Below are positions 1 through 7,644 of a DNA stretch of 54,616 bases, piece after piece. The translations under genes were made by a program, and so were the position numbers. The DNA is from a virus, in IMG/VR virus record IMGVR_UViG_3300042090_002577, positions 1 through 54,616 of that record; one strand, 5' to 3'. Numbering within the stretch: position 1 is the first letter of the stretch; every line of letters begins with the position of its first letter. The notes under the pieces were generated by a model. The model did not search any database. It worked only from the letters and a program-made list of their open reading frames with translations, and was not told the DNA's origin.

Positions 1-1360
1 CGGACGCACCCTGCGAACGAATGGCGTCGTCCCGAACTGGCTTGGTGCACACGGTGCACGCTGCACCCGTTGGGTCGTTCGGGTCGCGGGCCGGTGCGGC
101 AGGTGCAGGCGCGGCCGGCGGCTGCGCTGTCGTTACCGCTGCGGCCGGAGGCAAGCACTCATTGTGGCGCCAGCCCTCGGGAGCCTTGTTCCACGTGGCC
201 ACATCGTTGACCGGTTGCCCGCAATAGACGCACATCGGCATGGGCTTCGGTCCGCCCACCACGGCCGGCGCGGTTTCCGCGGGGTGCGATGGGGGGGCCT
301 TGCGCTGGCGTGGCGCGCTCTCTGGCTTGGACTTGGCCTCGGCTGCGGCTTGCAGCAAATCAGCACCTGCTGGTGCAGCGGCTGGCTCTTGTGGGGCCGC
401 CTGCGGGGCCGGCGCGGCCGGTGCCGGTACGTTCGCCTGGGGCTGAGGCGGCACCACGGCAGTAGCCGTGGCGGGCTGCGCGTGCTGGACGGCAACTGCC
501 TGCGGCGGCGCGGCGGCGCCATTACCAGCGACATGTACCCCACCGGGTTCAGCGTGCACCACGGCCGGCGCTGGCGGCTGCCTGGCGGCAATGACCTTGC
601 GCTGCGACTGCGAGCGTAGAGCCAGTGCGTCCTTTTCTTCCTTGCTGATGCGCCCCTCGGCAGCGTCTTGCTTGATGTCCTCTATGCACTGCTCGAGCCG
701 CTGCAGAGTCGTGCACCCGTCGAGTTCCTCGGCGCGTGCGCTGTACGCGGTGGCCGTGGGCACACCAAGCATTCCGCCATGTGCCTCATCCATCTCATCG
801 TCGGTATACAACCCGCTGAGGTCCTCGGGGAACGCCTTGCGGCACGCCAAGGCCTCGGCGCACTTGGCAATCATGACGTCCGGCCGCTGTTGCCATTGGC
901 TGTTGTTGCCGTCGGCATAGGCCCCATACCGCGCCACGGCCCAGAGAGGCTCACGGAAGCCAGCCCGCAGGACGCCAACCTTGGCCGCGGCCGGGGGCTT
1001 GGTGCTCAGCCACACGTCCACCCAGGCGCCGCTCTCGTCGCACCAAAAGGGCCCCAACTGCCCCTCGTACTTGCCCGTGCGCTCGGCGAGCACTCGGAAG
1101 CCATCGATGCTCGTCTGGTGCGCCACCACCGGGCCGTACTTGGTATTGCGCTTGATGGCGTAGATCTGCTTGCGGAACGGGTCGAGCTTGCTGCGCTTGC
1201 ACACCTCGAGGAAGAACCCGAGCTCGTCGTTGGTGAGGTCCTTGGCAATGGTGCGCTTGATGATGGCCACCTGCTCGGCGCTGAAGTCCACGCGGATGGC
1301 GAGCGGCGCCACCGTGGTGGCAAGGGCTTGTCGGGCGTCGTGCTTGTGCGTGTCGTTCAT
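1..1360 (-). CDS. bet: Phage recombination protein Bet (RecT/Redbeta family), C-terminus cut by window edge
   Basis: Single-strand annealing protein that pairs the 3' overhangs made by the exonuclease encoded just upstream. The frame reads without a stop from ATG 1360 to the left edge, about 453 codons. Residues 40-190 hold the Bet core, including [14 protein letters not shown] (residues 59-72), [14 protein letters not shown] and a stretch around [20 protein letters not shown]. After residue 230 it becomes a long Pro/Ala linker. A zinc-finger-like C377-x2-C380-x18-H399-x2-C402 follows, then a second CxxC pair (435/438) near the edge. The start overlaps the exonuclease stop as ATGA. The extended Cys-rich tail is longer than a typical Bet of about 200-260 residues. 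Family assignment is firm; the tail's role is unknown. Confidence 0.93.
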   Translation of the reverse strand, partial: MNDTHKHDARQALATTVAPLAIRVDFSAEQVAIIKRTIAKDLTNDELGFFLEVCKRSKLDPFRKQIYAIKRNTKYGPVVAHQTSIDGFRVLAERTGKYEGQLGPFWCDESGAWVDVWLSTKPPAAAKVGVLRAGFREPLWAVARYGAYADGNNSQWQQRPDVMIAKCAEALACRKAFPEDLSGLYTDDEMDEAHGGMLGVPTATAYSARAEELDGCTTLQRLEQCIEDIKQDAAEGRISKEEKDALALRSQSQRKVIAARQPPAPAVVHAEPGGVHVAGNGAAAPPQAVAVQHAQPATATAVVPPQPQANVPAPAAPAPQAAPQEPAAAPAGADLLQAAAEAKSKPESAPRQRKAPPSHPAETAPAVVGGPKPMPMCVYCGQPVNDVATWNKAPEGWRHNECLPPAAAVTTAQPPAAPAPAAPARDPNDPTGAACTVCTKPVRDDAIRSQGAS

Positions 1361-2328
1361 GGCTTCTCCCAAGGCAGTGGTCCCAAACGCTTTACGCCAG
1401 GCTCGAGGCCCGGCCACTCGCCGTAGGTGAGTGCGCTTACCAGTGCGGCTTTCGCGCGCCGCATCTGCTCGCGCCCGTATTCTACCAGCACTGAGTCCAG
1501 TTCGTAGACCTGGTGGAGGTAGGGGGGCGTTTTCTCAATGGCCACGAACAGGAAGCGCGCGGGCGGGCGCCCCACGGCCTCCGCCCCATCGCGGTAGTGC
1601 GCCTCTTGCCGGTGGTAGTTGTACTCGGCGCGCGCGCGGCTCCACGGGTACTCGCGGCAGTCCGCGCACGTTTTGAGATCGAGCACCACCGTCTCATCGA
1701 GCAGCGCCCCGCCGTCCACGAGCAGGTCCGGCCGGCTCTTGCAAAGCAGACCGCTCTCGCCGCACTCCCACACGCACGTGCCCTCTGCATAATAGCCATC
1801 GCGGCCGTCCCAAAGCGCCCGCAGGTACGGCCCTACGTCCGGGCTGCGATACAGCGCCTCGCGCATGCCCTGGACGGTGGCTAGGTCCTTGGCGCTCACC
1901 CATGTGGCCCCGCGGTGCTCAGCACGCCAGGCGTCGCGCCGCCGCTTGTTCTCGGCCCCCTGCTCCTTCGTGGTGCCGCTGTCGTCGTGCTTCATGCAGC
2001 GGCCAAAGTCGGGCTCGGCCACGTACTTGGTGGCAAAAACATCGGGCTGCAGCGTGAAGCAGTGGGCGAGGCTGCCGAAGGCCAGTGCCTTGCTTTCGAG
2101 CTCGGTGCCCTCGCCAGCCACCCACGCGCGGTATGTGGCGAGGCTCTCGATCACCTTGTCGGCGGCGCCCTTGCTGACAACCCCTAGAATGCGCTGATGA
2201 TAAGTGTCCTCGTGCACGCCAAGGTGCAGCCGGCCGGGTGCAAGACTGAGCAGCGATGGCGACGGCGGTTCGGGCCGCGCGAGCTCGTCGGCCAGCTCGC
2301 CGGTGGCACGCAGCTGCACGGCGTTCAC
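1357..2328 (-). CDS. RecE-like PD-(D/E)XK exonuclease (DUF3799-type)
   Basis: Predicted 5'-3' double-strand exonuclease that generates single-stranded ends for the Bet protein. It has 323 residues. The nuclease core is visible as KSRPDLL (197-203), VVLDLKT (214-220, supplying the D-x-K residues) and [11 protein letters not shown] (238-248), the usual order in RecE/lambda-exonuclease-like proteins. The N-terminal half (residues 35-170) matches the accessory region of the DUF3799 family, with an [10 protein letters not shown] start and a [12 protein letters not shown] segment. Its start forms ATGA with the preceding gene and its stop forms ATGA with bet, so the pair is translationally coupled. 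This is a classic two-component recombination module. Confidence 0.9.
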   Translation of the reverse strand: MNAVQLRATGELADELARPEPPSPSLLSLAPGRLHLGVHEDTYHQRILGVVSKGAADKVIESLATYRAWVAGEGTELESKALAFGSLAHCFTLQPDVFATKYVAEPDFGRCMKHDDSGTTKEQGAENKRRRDAWRAEHRGATWVSAKDLATVQGMREALYRSPDVGPYLRALWDGRDGYYAEGTCVWECGESGLLCKSRPDLLVDGGALLDETVVLDLKTCADCREYPWSRARAEYNYHRQEAHYRDGAEAVGRPPARFLFVAIEKTPPYLHQVYELDSVLVEYGREQMRRAKAALVSALTYGEWPGLEPGVKRLGPLPWEKP

Positions 2329-2561
2329 CGCAGCGCCTCCGCGGCAGCCTTGCCGCTATCGGTGAGTTCCAGGTGCGCCGCGCTGAGCGTGCCGCCGAGC
2401 TTGCAGAGCCCGCGCTTGAGCAGGCCCACAATGGCCTCGCTGTAGACGACGGCGTTGAGTCCGCTGTCATCCGCGGGTGGGTCGGCGAGCCACGAGAGCA
2501 CCTTTCGCTCGAGCGCCGTGAGCCGGATGGTGTGGGCTACCACTTCTGCTTGTTTCGCCAT
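2325..2561 (-). CDS. Small hypothetical protein, possible winged-helix
   Basis: A 78-residue product starting at ATG 2561 (MAKQAEVVAHTIRLTALERK). It has a helix-rich pattern ending in a segment (GLLKRGLCKLGG, then LELTDSGKAAAEAL) that resembles the last helix and wing of small winged-helix proteins. I did not recognise a named family. It overlaps the tail of the upstream gene by 25 nt in another frame and couples to the exonuclease by ATGA. An alternative start upstream in the same frame exists, but the upstream part belongs to the neighbouring gene (see 2537-2789). Confidence 0.6.
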   Translation of the reverse strand: MAKQAEVVAHTIRLTALERKVLSWLADPPADDSGLNAVVYSEAIVGLLKRGLCKLGGTLSAAHLELTDSGKAAAEALR

Positions 2562-2789
2562 GACCAATAGTCCTTGCCGTACACGGCCTCGATCGCCGCC
2601 CGCCTCATATACGTAGTGCTCGAAGTCCTCGTACCTCTCGGTGACGCTGCGCTCGATGCCCTTGGCCAGCAGCTCCAGCAGAGGTCCCCATTCAGGCTTC
2701 GCCAGCAGCTTCGGGGCCGCCTCACATTCCGCCTCGCGCCGCGCCATCTCCGCCCGGAGTTCGTCCAGGCTCGCATCCTTGAGGCTCAT
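2537..2789 (-). pseudogene. Small phage protein with an apparent +1 frame change
   Basis: From ATG 2789 the frame encodes MSLKDASLDELRAEMARRE and continues to a YEDFEHYVYEA segment. The sensible continuation (AAIEAVYGKDYWSWRNKQ, a pattern familiar at the end of small phage proteins) lies in the +1 frame and stops with TAG at 2537. The switch falls in a G-rich run (complement of 2595-2604); removing one G would join the halves. Both halves show strong G/C third positions; the alternative frames do not. Either this is a one-base insertion (real or a sequencing error) or a shift-decoded gene. The start forms ATGA with the preceding gene. Confidence 0.5.
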
Positions 2790-3025
2790 CGCGGCACCTC
2801 GCTCAGCCCCAGCAGAATGGCGACGGTAGAGCCGCACTCGCCGCAGTTTCTGAGCTCCAGGCGCTCCACACCGTCGTCCTGCTCGCCCACGTAGGTCAGC
2901 GCGGACCATGCCGCAGCTGAGTACTCACGGCCGCACGCGCAGCGCTTCACCACACGGCCCTCGCAGTACGAGGCCACGTGTCCCTCGAGGCCGTCGATAT
3001 CCGGCGCCCAGCTGGCGGCATTCAC
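2786..3025 (-). CDS. Small zinc-ribbon protein
   Basis: A 79-residue product from GTG 3025, chosen because it makes a GTGA overlap with the upstream stop. Two Cys pairs (RCACGREY and NCGECGST, separated by about 30 residues) can form a treble-clef or zinc-ribbon site. Function is unknown. It sits in the recombination operon between two other small proteins. Confidence 0.65.
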   Translation of the reverse strand: MNAASWAPDIDGLEGHVASYCEGRVVKRCACGREYSAAAWSALTYVGEQDDGVERLELRNCGECGSTVAILLGLSEVPR

Positions 3026-3360
3026 GGCGCCACCGCGGGCAGCGTATCGGCTAGCGAGGCTACGAGCGCCGCCGGCACCGGCTCGAGCACCAAGTCGCAC
3101 CCGCATCGCGATGCCGCCTCACGCAAACACTCGGCGGCACCTTCGTGCCCGCTCGCCCGCATGGCCTCCCATACGTGGCACGAGCGACACACGGAGGCGA
3201 GCCGCTCATTGCGCGGGAAGTCATCGTCCGAGTCCGGCGCGTGGATGCGCAGGGCCTCGATGAAATCGGCGAGTACGCCCGAGGCGTTCGCGTGAAGGCT
3301 GTACGCCGGCTGGCCCTCGAGCAGGCAGGGCGTGGCGCGTACGAGGTACGTGGTACTCAT
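3022..3360 (-). CDS. Hypothetical protein
   Basis: A 112-residue product from ATG 3360. It has a Cys pair and His (VCRSCHVW) in the middle and an acidic PDSDDDFPRNE stretch. No family recognised. It is coupled downstream by GTGA and separated from the first gene of the operon by 15 nt. Confidence 0.7.
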   Translation of the reverse strand: MSTTYLVRATPCLLEGQPAYSLHANASGVLADFIEALRIHAPDSDDDFPRNERLASVCRSCHVWEAMRASGHEGAAECLREAASRCGCDLVLEPVPAALVASLADTLPAVAP

Positions 3361-3375
3361 GGGCGTTTTCCTCTC

Positions 3376-3660
3376 TCACCAGGGGCGGTGCGCGTAGGGG
3401 GTGGGGCCAGACTTGACCGGGATGACCTTGCGGGCCAGCCAGGCAGGGATGGTGGCGGTGAACTCGCGGCGCGTCTCGGCGCCGTTGTGGAACGTCTCGC
3501 CAAGCTCCAGGTTCTCGAAAACGCCCTTTGGCATCCACTGGGCGTCGCCCGTGCTGCCCTGGCACTCACCGAGGTACAGCTGCGCCACGTAGATGGCCTT
3601 GGCCGTCTGCTTGCTGGTCACCACCACGCCCGCCACCGCCACCATTGCCGCGCTGTTCAT
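3376..3660 (-). CDS. Hypothetical protein, first gene of the recombination operon
   Basis: A 94-residue product from ATG 3660 (MNSAAMVAVAGVVV). The N-terminus is hydrophobic, followed by a compact domain rich in Tyr and Gly (YVAQLYLGECQG, then FENLELGETFHNG) that could be a small OB-like or beta-barrel fold. No family recognised. The candidate -10 box ends only 7 nt before the ATG, so the message would be leaderless or nearly so. There is no Shine-Dalgarno site. Confidence 0.65.
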   Translation of the reverse strand: MNSAAMVAVAGVVVTSKQTAKAIYVAQLYLGECQGSTGDAQWMPKGVFENLELGETFHNGAETRREFTATIPAWLARKVIPVKSGPTPYAHRPW

Positions 3661-3667
3661 AGGAGAC

Positions 3668-3696
3668 AGTATGTACATAGAACGGTACAAGCGCAA
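3668..3696 (-). promoter_or_regulatory. Promoter candidate for the recombination operon (TTGCGC-17-CATACT)
   Basis: Minus-strand -35-like TTGCGC (complement of 3691-3696), a 17-nt spacer and -10-like CATACT (complement of 3668-3673). The predicted start site falls at about 3661, next to ATG 3660. The spacer includes the palindrome at 3672-3689. The same GTACATACT core recurs at 48455-48463. Confidence 0.5.
3672..3689. promoter_or_regulatory. Operator-like inverted repeat TGTAC-N8-GTACA
   Basis: TGTACATAGAACGGTACA lies between the divergent genes and overlaps the minus promoter spacer. A related half-site CGGTACA at 3742-3748 spans the start of the ribbon-helix-helix gene. Placement suggests autoregulation by the neighbouring regulator, which is an inference. 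Confidence 0.45.
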
Positions 3697-3711
3697 GTGC
3701 TTTTTGCGGCA

Positions 3712-3740
3712 TTGCACGCGGCTACCGCCTGGTGTATTGT
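3712..3740 (+). promoter_or_regulatory. Promoter candidate for the RHH gene and early operon (TTGCAC-17-TATTGT)
   Basis: TTGCAC at 3712-3717, a 17-nt spacer, then TATTGT at 3735-3740. The predicted start site is at or just before ATG 3748, which again implies a leaderless message. Confidence 0.5.
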
Positions 3741-3747
3741 GCGGTAC

Positions 3748-3972
3748 ATGGCGAGACGACAGAAAAACGGCGCCACGGCGCCAACGCGCACCCCAGAGGC
3801 GCGCGACGGCGCCACGGCGCCAACGCGCACCCCAGAGGCGCGCGAGCCATTCCACATCCTGCTCAGCGCAGACGACAGAGAGACGCTGGACAGGCTGGCT
3901 CGCGGCGAAAACCGGACGCGGGCCGACATGGTGCGCCAGCTCATCGTGCGTGCTGGAGAGGCGGCCGAGTGA
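3748..3972 (+). CDS. Ribbon-helix-helix (CopG/Arc-like) transcriptional regulator
   Basis: A 74-residue product. Residues 33-74 form a CopG-type ribbon-helix-helix: a beta strand (PFHILLSADD), then helix RETLDRLARG, then helix TRADMVRQLIVRAG. Residues 6-32 are a low-complexity arm made of two copies of a 13-residue unit (DGATAPTRTPEAR), encoded by a perfect 39-bp tandem repeat. It is the first gene of the plus operon and sits beside palindromic operator candidates, so it is the likely repressor of the divergent early promoters. The gene end overlaps the next start as GTGA. Start at ATG 3748, with no Shine-Dalgarno site. Confidence 0.78.
   Translation: MARRQKNGATAPTRTPEARDGATAPTRTPEAREPFHILLSADDRETLDRLARGENRTRADMVRQLIVRAGEAAE
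3768..3845 (+). repeat. Perfect 39-bp tandem duplication inside the RHH gene
   Basis: Positions 3768-3806 and 3807-3845 are identical. The unit length is a multiple of three, so the frame is kept and the N-terminal arm of the regulator is lengthened by 13 residues. Confidence 0.95.
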
Positions 3973-4218
3973 CCGCCGCGCTCGATTGGCGCACCGCGGC
4001 CCGTGTGGCCACGGCCAAGCGCCTCTCAAAGAGCAACCGCGGCTCGGCCGCGCAGGCTTGCGCTGGCCCGCGTGCTGGCCCAAGCCGGCCACCCGGTCAG
4101 CCTGGCCGTCATCCACACATGGTCCCGCGGCATGCAGGGTGATGCCTATTTGTGGGCAGCTGGCCGCGTGTACTGGGGCGAGCATGGCAGGCCCGCGCCG
4201 TCATGGGTGCTGGCGTGA
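3969..4218 (+). pseudogene. Small early protein with an apparent +1 frame change
   Basis: Coding begins at GTG 3969 (GTGA with the RHH stop) as MTAALDWRTAARVATAKRLS. The convincing continuation, LALARVLAQAGHPVSLAVIH and onward to SWVLA, lies in the +1 frame and stops at 4218 with another GTGA to the next gene. G/C third-position bias switches frame between about 4040 and 4065. The two operon-style overlaps at the ends suggest one original gene of about 83 residues. It could be a sequencing indel or a decayed gene. Confidence 0.5.
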
Positions 4219-4553
4219 GTGGCGGCCGCAAGCCTGGGGTGGCCACGGCCGCGCAGCTCGCCGCTGCCGAGGCCGAGGTCGCCATGTTTGGTATCCCGGT
4301 CGAGGTGCTGCACGGCCGGTGCTGCGTGGCGGGCGTCTCGATGGTGCGCAGGCTGTACTGCCGCGCGCTTGCCGCACAAGGCGTAGGCTACTGCGCCATC
4401 GCGCGCCTGCTGCGGCGCCACCCGAGCAGCATCGCGCAGCTCTGCGAGGCCTCGGGCGTGCTCTGCCCGGTATTCTACGACAAGCGGCCGCTCTACGTGC
4501 GGGCGCTCGCCGCGCGCGGGTCACTGGGGAGGCTGTCGCATGCAGCCGAGTGA
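4215..4553 (+). CDS. Putative HTH DNA-binding protein
   Basis: A 112-residue product from GTG 4215 (GTGA overlap); ATG 4203 in the same frame is possible. The middle (RALAAQGVGYCAIARLLRRH, then PSSIAQLC) has the spacing of a Hin/transposase-like helix-turn-helix. The N-terminal half is helical with FGIPVEVLHGRC. Function unknown; possibly an early regulator. Confidence 0.55.
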   Translation: MSGGRKPGVATAAQLAAAEAEVAMFGIPVEVLHGRCCVAGVSMVRRLYCRALAAQGVGYCAIARLLRRHPSSIAQLCEASGVLCPVFYDKRPLYVRALAARGSLGRLSHAAE

Positions 4554-4791
4554 GGTAGTGCCGGTGGTGGCCGCGCCGTGGTCCTGCCCGCGCTCATGGC
4601 TCACCCGCGCCGAGCTGTTTGGCACTGAGGCCGAGCTCATCGCCGGGCGTGAGCGCCTGGTGGCCGAGGCTCGTGAGGTCTACCGAGTGCAGGGTACCGC
4701 ATCCTCGGCTCGAGCGTACCGCCGCGCCTGCGACGAGGCAGCACTAGCACTTTGCGAATACCGACAACGCAAACGGATGGGAGATATCTGA
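4540..4791 (+). CDS. Hypothetical helical protein
   Basis: An 83-residue product from ATG 4540, overlapping the previous gene by 14 nt. After a WSCPRSWLTRAELFG segment it is predicted helical with many Ala, Arg and Glu residues. No family recognised. Confidence 0.6.
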   Translation: MQPSEVVPVVAAPWSCPRSWLTRAELFGTEAELIAGRERLVAEAREVYRVQGTASSARAYRRACDEAALALCEYRQRKRMGDI

Positions 4792-4793
4792 CG

Positions 4794-4979
4794 ATGCCGA
4801 CACCCATTGACGCGCCCCGGTACCGGGGCAAGACGCAGCAGCAGGTGGCCAAGGTCGAGGCCGCGCGGGCAAAGTTTGCCGAAGAGCTCGTGAAACCGAC
4901 CACGCGCGAGCGACCCGCGTGGATGACGAACCGGGCGCTTCTGCCGCGCAAGCCACCGCCTTTGCCGAGCAAGCCGTGA
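4794..4979 (+). CDS. Small basic hypothetical protein
   Basis: A 61-residue product from ATG 4794 (MPTPIDAPRYRGKTQQQVAK), Lys/Arg/Pro-rich, ending LPRKPPPLPSKP. No family recognised. Coupled downstream by GTGA. Confidence 0.6.
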   Translation: MPTPIDAPRYRGKTQQQVAKVEAARAKFAEELVKPTTRERPAWMTNRALLPRKPPPLPSKP

Positions 4980-5179
4980 CCGTCCAAGATCTCCGCCCCA
5001 TCGAGCACGCGACATGGTGCGACGGCGACGGGAGCGTCGAATGCTGGGCGTGCGGCGGCGAGGGCACCTGGCACGACATCGGCGACGACTGCTACGTGGA
5101 CTGCGGGGCCTGCGAAGGCACGGGCCGCATCCGGTGTCCGGCGTGTGAGGCGGCGGACAAGGCAGCGGTGCCGCCGTGA
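4976..5179 (+). CDS. DnaJ-type zinc-finger microprotein
   Basis: A 67-residue product from GTG 4976. It has CWACGGEGTW, CGACEGTGRI and CPAC, which are CxxCxGxG-type repeats like those of the DnaJ central zinc domain. It probably binds one or two zinc ions. Its role in the early operon is unknown. Confidence 0.68.
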   Translation: MTVQDLRPIEHATWCDGDGSVECWACGGEGTWHDIGDDCYVDCGACEGTGRIRCPACEAADKAAVPP

Positions 5180-5541
5180 CATGGTTTGGTGGCAAAGAAG
5201 CCGGCGCGCGCGCCACGGCTGCACGCCACGGCAAGCGGCGCCGCGCGCGCGAGGTGGCGGCTCAGGTGGGCGCAGCGCCACTCACTCTGGACGAGCACTA
5301 CGCCGCGGCCGGTGGCCGGGTCTACTGCGCAGTTTGCAAACTGCCGGTGCCGCGCGAGCAGGCCTCGCTCGAGCACATCGAGCCGCTCGCCGCGGGCGGG
5401 GCGCACTCGGCGGCAAACACCGCAGTGAGTCACAAGGCGTGCAACTCGGCCAAGGGCGCGCGCACCGCGCCGCGCCGCAAAGGCCTCCGGCGCACCCCCC
5501 TGTGGCGCAAGCCTCGGCCAGTGCCGGAGGGCGCGTGGTGA
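5176..5541 (+). CDS. HNH endonuclease
   Basis: A 121-residue HNH nuclease from GTG 5176. The C-terminal half shows the module in order: CxxC (CAVCKLP), LEHIEPLAAGG with the catalytic His, N (AANTAVSH) and the closing HxxCN (SHKACNSAKG). The N-terminal 40 residues are basic. Such nucleases can be packaging-associated or mobile. This one is buried in an early operon and coupled by GTGA on both sides, so it looks like a resident early gene rather than a recent insertion. Confidence 0.85.
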   Translation: MTWFGGKEAGARATAARHGKRRRAREVAAQVGAAPLTLDEHYAAAGGRVYCAVCKLPVPREQASLEHIEPLAAGGAHSAANTAVSHKACNSAKGARTAPRRKGLRRTPLWRKPRPVPEGAW

Positions 5542-5651
5542 GCGACGGCCTGTACGGCGTGATGCGGCTCGCGGCCATCGTTGCGTTCCTGTACTGGCTT
5601 GCCAGGGAGCCAAGGTCGGGAAAGCGGCACCCTTGGTGGAGACGACCCTGA
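5538..5651 (+). CDS. Small single-pass membrane protein
   Basis: A 37-residue product from GTG 5538 (GTGA overlap with the HNH gene). A single hydrophobic stretch (YGVMRLAAIVAFLYWLA) is followed by a basic tail. Its stop overlaps the next ATG as TGATG. Function unknown. Confidence 0.5.
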   Translation: MSDGLYGVMRLAAIVAFLYWLAREPRSGKRHPWWRRP

Positions 5652-5857
5652 TGGGAGCAATGCTGAGGGAAGCGCAGGAGCTCGCGCTCATTTCGGAGAA
5701 ATTCGCGGTGTCTCTCGATGGCGGGCTACCAGTAAATGGCACGGTGGGCCCCATGGTCGCCGCGGTGCTGCGGCGCCAATCGACCATGCTGATGCGCCTC
5801 GCGGCACTCTGCGAAACGCTATACGCCAAGCTGCCGCTGCCGCCGGAGGAAACGTGA
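5651..5857 (+). CDS. Small helical hypothetical protein
   Basis: A 68-residue product from ATG 5651. It has a helix (MLREAQELALISEKFAV), a Gly/Pro turn, then a second helix, so it looks like a helical hairpin. No family recognised. Confidence 0.6.
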   Translation: MGAMLREAQELALISEKFAVSLDGGLPVNGTVGPMVAAVLRRQSTMLMRLAALCETLYAKLPLPPEET

Positions 5858-6375
5858 AAGCCTACGGCTGTACCGGCTGCGGCGCCATGTACCAGGACCA
5901 CCAGCAGGCCGAGGCATGCGCTGCGCGCCACGCCGAGGCCAGCAAGCCTCTCGCCAAGGCACGCCGCACTACCAAGTACGACCACATGGATTCGGAAAAG
6001 CCCGTATGGCTCCAGCGGTGGCACGTGCTCACGTCGGGCGAACTATGCACCGGCATCTGCCGCAGTGACGGACACGGCGAGCCATACGAGCCCGCGGGCG
6101 TAGTGGAAACTGACGGCGGATGCTACCCGCCCGCGCTGGGCGGCGAGGCCGAACTCATCGCAGAGGCGCCGCGCATGGTGCGAGTGCTGCTCATGTGCGA
6201 GTGGCTCAACCTCGAAGGCCTGGCCACCAATGCCTGCCCCGCATGCGATGTGGAGAGGCCGGCGCATGAAAACGACTGCCCGCTGCACCTGAGCCTCATT
6301 GCGTGCGGCTTTGCCGACCAGAACGCGCGCGACGTGGCGCGGCTGGCCATCCGCAGCTCAGGGATCTGGCCATGA
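5854..6375 (+). CDS. Zinc-finger-containing hypothetical protein
   Basis: A 173-residue product from GTG 5854. The N-terminus YGCTGCGAMYQD followed by ACAARH resembles a C2H2-like finger. Near the C-terminus CPACDVERPAHENDCPLH gives a second CxxC...CxxH cluster. The middle is rich in Glu, Gly and Pro. Function unknown. Confidence 0.62.
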   Translation: MKAYGCTGCGAMYQDHQQAEACAARHAEASKPLAKARRTTKYDHMDSEKPVWLQRWHVLTSGELCTGICRSDGHGEPYEPAGVVETDGGCYPPALGGEAELIAEAPRMVRVLLMCEWLNLEGLATNACPACDVERPAHENDCPLHLSLIACGFADQNARDVARLAIRSSGIWP

Positions 6376-6557
6376 GCCTCGCCGAGCGAGTCCGCATACG
6401 CACGGCCAAGCTGGTGGCCCGCGCCGCCCGCAAGCAAATGCGGGAGGCCGTGCAGATGGCCAGGTACTACATCCGGCACCGAGACTACGGGCGGGCCATC
6501 GAGGCGCTCTCGCGCGCCAACGGGCAGCGTGCCACGCCACCGAGGCGCAAGTCGTGA
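6372..6557 (+). CDS. Small basic hypothetical protein
   Basis: A 61-residue product from ATG 6372 (ATGA overlap). Strongly basic helix (ERVRIRTAKLVARAARKQM) with a tetratricopeptide-like RDYGRAIEALSRANG segment. Function unknown. Confidence 0.6.
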   Translation: MSLAERVRIRTAKLVARAARKQMREAVQMARYYIRHRDYGRAIEALSRANGQRATPPRRKS

Positions 6558-6913
6558 TTGTCCGCCTCGCACTGCTTTGGGCTATGCCGCAAACGGAAGT
6601 GCTCATCTCGCCGCGTGATGTGGCCACACAAGACTGGCTGCCGCGCCACATGCTCTCAATCGAGGCGCCGCTGGCCAAGGTGCGCGCCGAGTTCCGGCTC
6701 ACGCTGTTCCGCGCGCAGGATGCCGTGCGGGCTGCGGCCATCTTGAGCCTCAACGCCATTCTCATCCCGGACGGCGTTCCCATTCTGGACGTGACGCGCA
6801 TGACGGCCGAGGATCAAAAGGCGATCGAACAGCTCATCGCGATCGTTCAAGAGCAAGTGCGGCGCGCCGGGGCCATGCAGCGTTCGGGCATTGTCCTGAC
6901 GGGATGGCAGTGA
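6554..6913 (+). CDS. Hypothetical protein
   Basis: A 119-residue product from GTG 6554 (GTGA overlap). A helical region FRLTLFRAQDAVRAAAILSL is followed by a short beta segment (ILIPDGVPILDV) and a final helix. No family recognised. It is the last gene before a 99-nt gap, so it may end an operon segment. Confidence 0.6.
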   Translation: MIVRLALLWAMPQTEVLISPRDVATQDWLPRHMLSIEAPLAKVRAEFRLTLFRAQDAVRAAAILSLNAILIPDGVPILDVTRMTAEDQKAIEQLIAIVQEQVRRAGAMQRSGIVLTGWQ

Positions 6914-6951
6914 GATCGACAGATAGACACCGCCGAGGGTCGCGAATTGAG

Positions 6952-6967
6952 ACGCGGCGATCCGCGT
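6952..6967 (+). terminator. Hairpin in the 6914-7012 gap, possible terminator or processing site
   Basis: ACGCGG-CGAT-CCGCGT is a perfect 6-bp stem with a 4-nt loop. It is not followed by a U run, so an intrinsic terminator is doubtful. The rest of the gap shows no gene. Confidence 0.25.
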
Positions 6968-7012
6968 AGGACACACCGTGAAATGCGCGCGAGGATGGAA
7001 GAGGAGCCCGAA

Positions 7013-7399
7013 GTGAAGCGAGCCACGCGAACATGGCGCACGGCAGTGCATAACCGCCCACGAGCGCCGAACGGTGCGGGCCTGCGTGCCTGGGGCGACG
7101 GTGTCTGCATTGACCCGCAGTGCAAGCACGTCGCGCACTTCAGGAGCAAGCCGACGGTGCCGCCGATGAGCGATGAGGACCGCGGATTCGCCCAGGGCAT
7201 CGCCTTGGCCGTCGCCATTCTCGCGCGCATGCACGACCAGCCGACAATCGCGGCCGACGTTGCGTCGGAGGCCGGGTACACGATCGCCGACTACGAGCGG
7301 GCCGGTGTGGACGAGTACGATCTCAAGGTGCTGCGCAAGCTGCGTCGAGATGAGGCGCGCTTCCCACGTGGTGCGCGTGCAACGAAGAAAACCGCGTAG
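7013..7399 (+). CDS. Hypothetical protein
   Basis: A 128-residue product. GTG 7013 is chosen because GAGGAG lies 7-8 nt upstream; ATG 7169 would leave only the better-ordered C-terminal part. That part (MSDEDRGFAQGIALAVAILA, then a DVASEAGYTIADYERAGVDE helix pair) resembles small helical phage proteins. Codon use is a little less G/C-biased than the neighbours and it is not coupled to them, so it may be an inserted accessory gene. Confidence 0.55.
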   Translation: MKRATRTWRTAVHNRPRAPNGAGLRAWGDGVCIDPQCKHVAHFRSKPTVPPMSDEDRGFAQGIALAVAILARMHDQPTIAADVASEAGYTIADYERAGVDEYDLKVLRKLRRDEARFPRGARATKKTA

Positions 7400-7432
7400 C
7401 AACCCTGCGCGCGAGGAAAGACGGTTAGGAGG

Positions 7433-7644
7433 ATGACCGTGGCCGAGTGTCAGGAGTGCGGAGACGAGTTCACCGCATGCTGCAGGCCGAGGCAGAGGCA
7501 GAGGACCGAGACCGGCTGCGCCACGGCTACCCGCGCGCGGCAGACGGGTACGAGGTGCGCGCCGGCCGGTACTGCGACGTGGCGAGCTATACCCGAGAGG
7601 ACGGCACCGTGGTCACCGAGCAAGAGTTCAGAGAATACACATGA
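7433..7644 (+). pseudogene. Zinc-ribbon early protein, possibly frameshifted
   Basis: A strong TAGGAGG (7426-7432) precedes ATG 7433 / GTG 7439, whose frame starts AECQECGDEFTAC, a typical zinc-ribbon opening. Thereafter coding bias moves to the -1 frame, which reads MLQAEAEAEDRDRLRHGYPR and ends at 7644 in an ATGA overlap with the next gene. Either one gene lost a base, or the real gene starts at ATG 7477 (55 residues) and the first 44 nt are a remnant. Confidence 0.45.
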
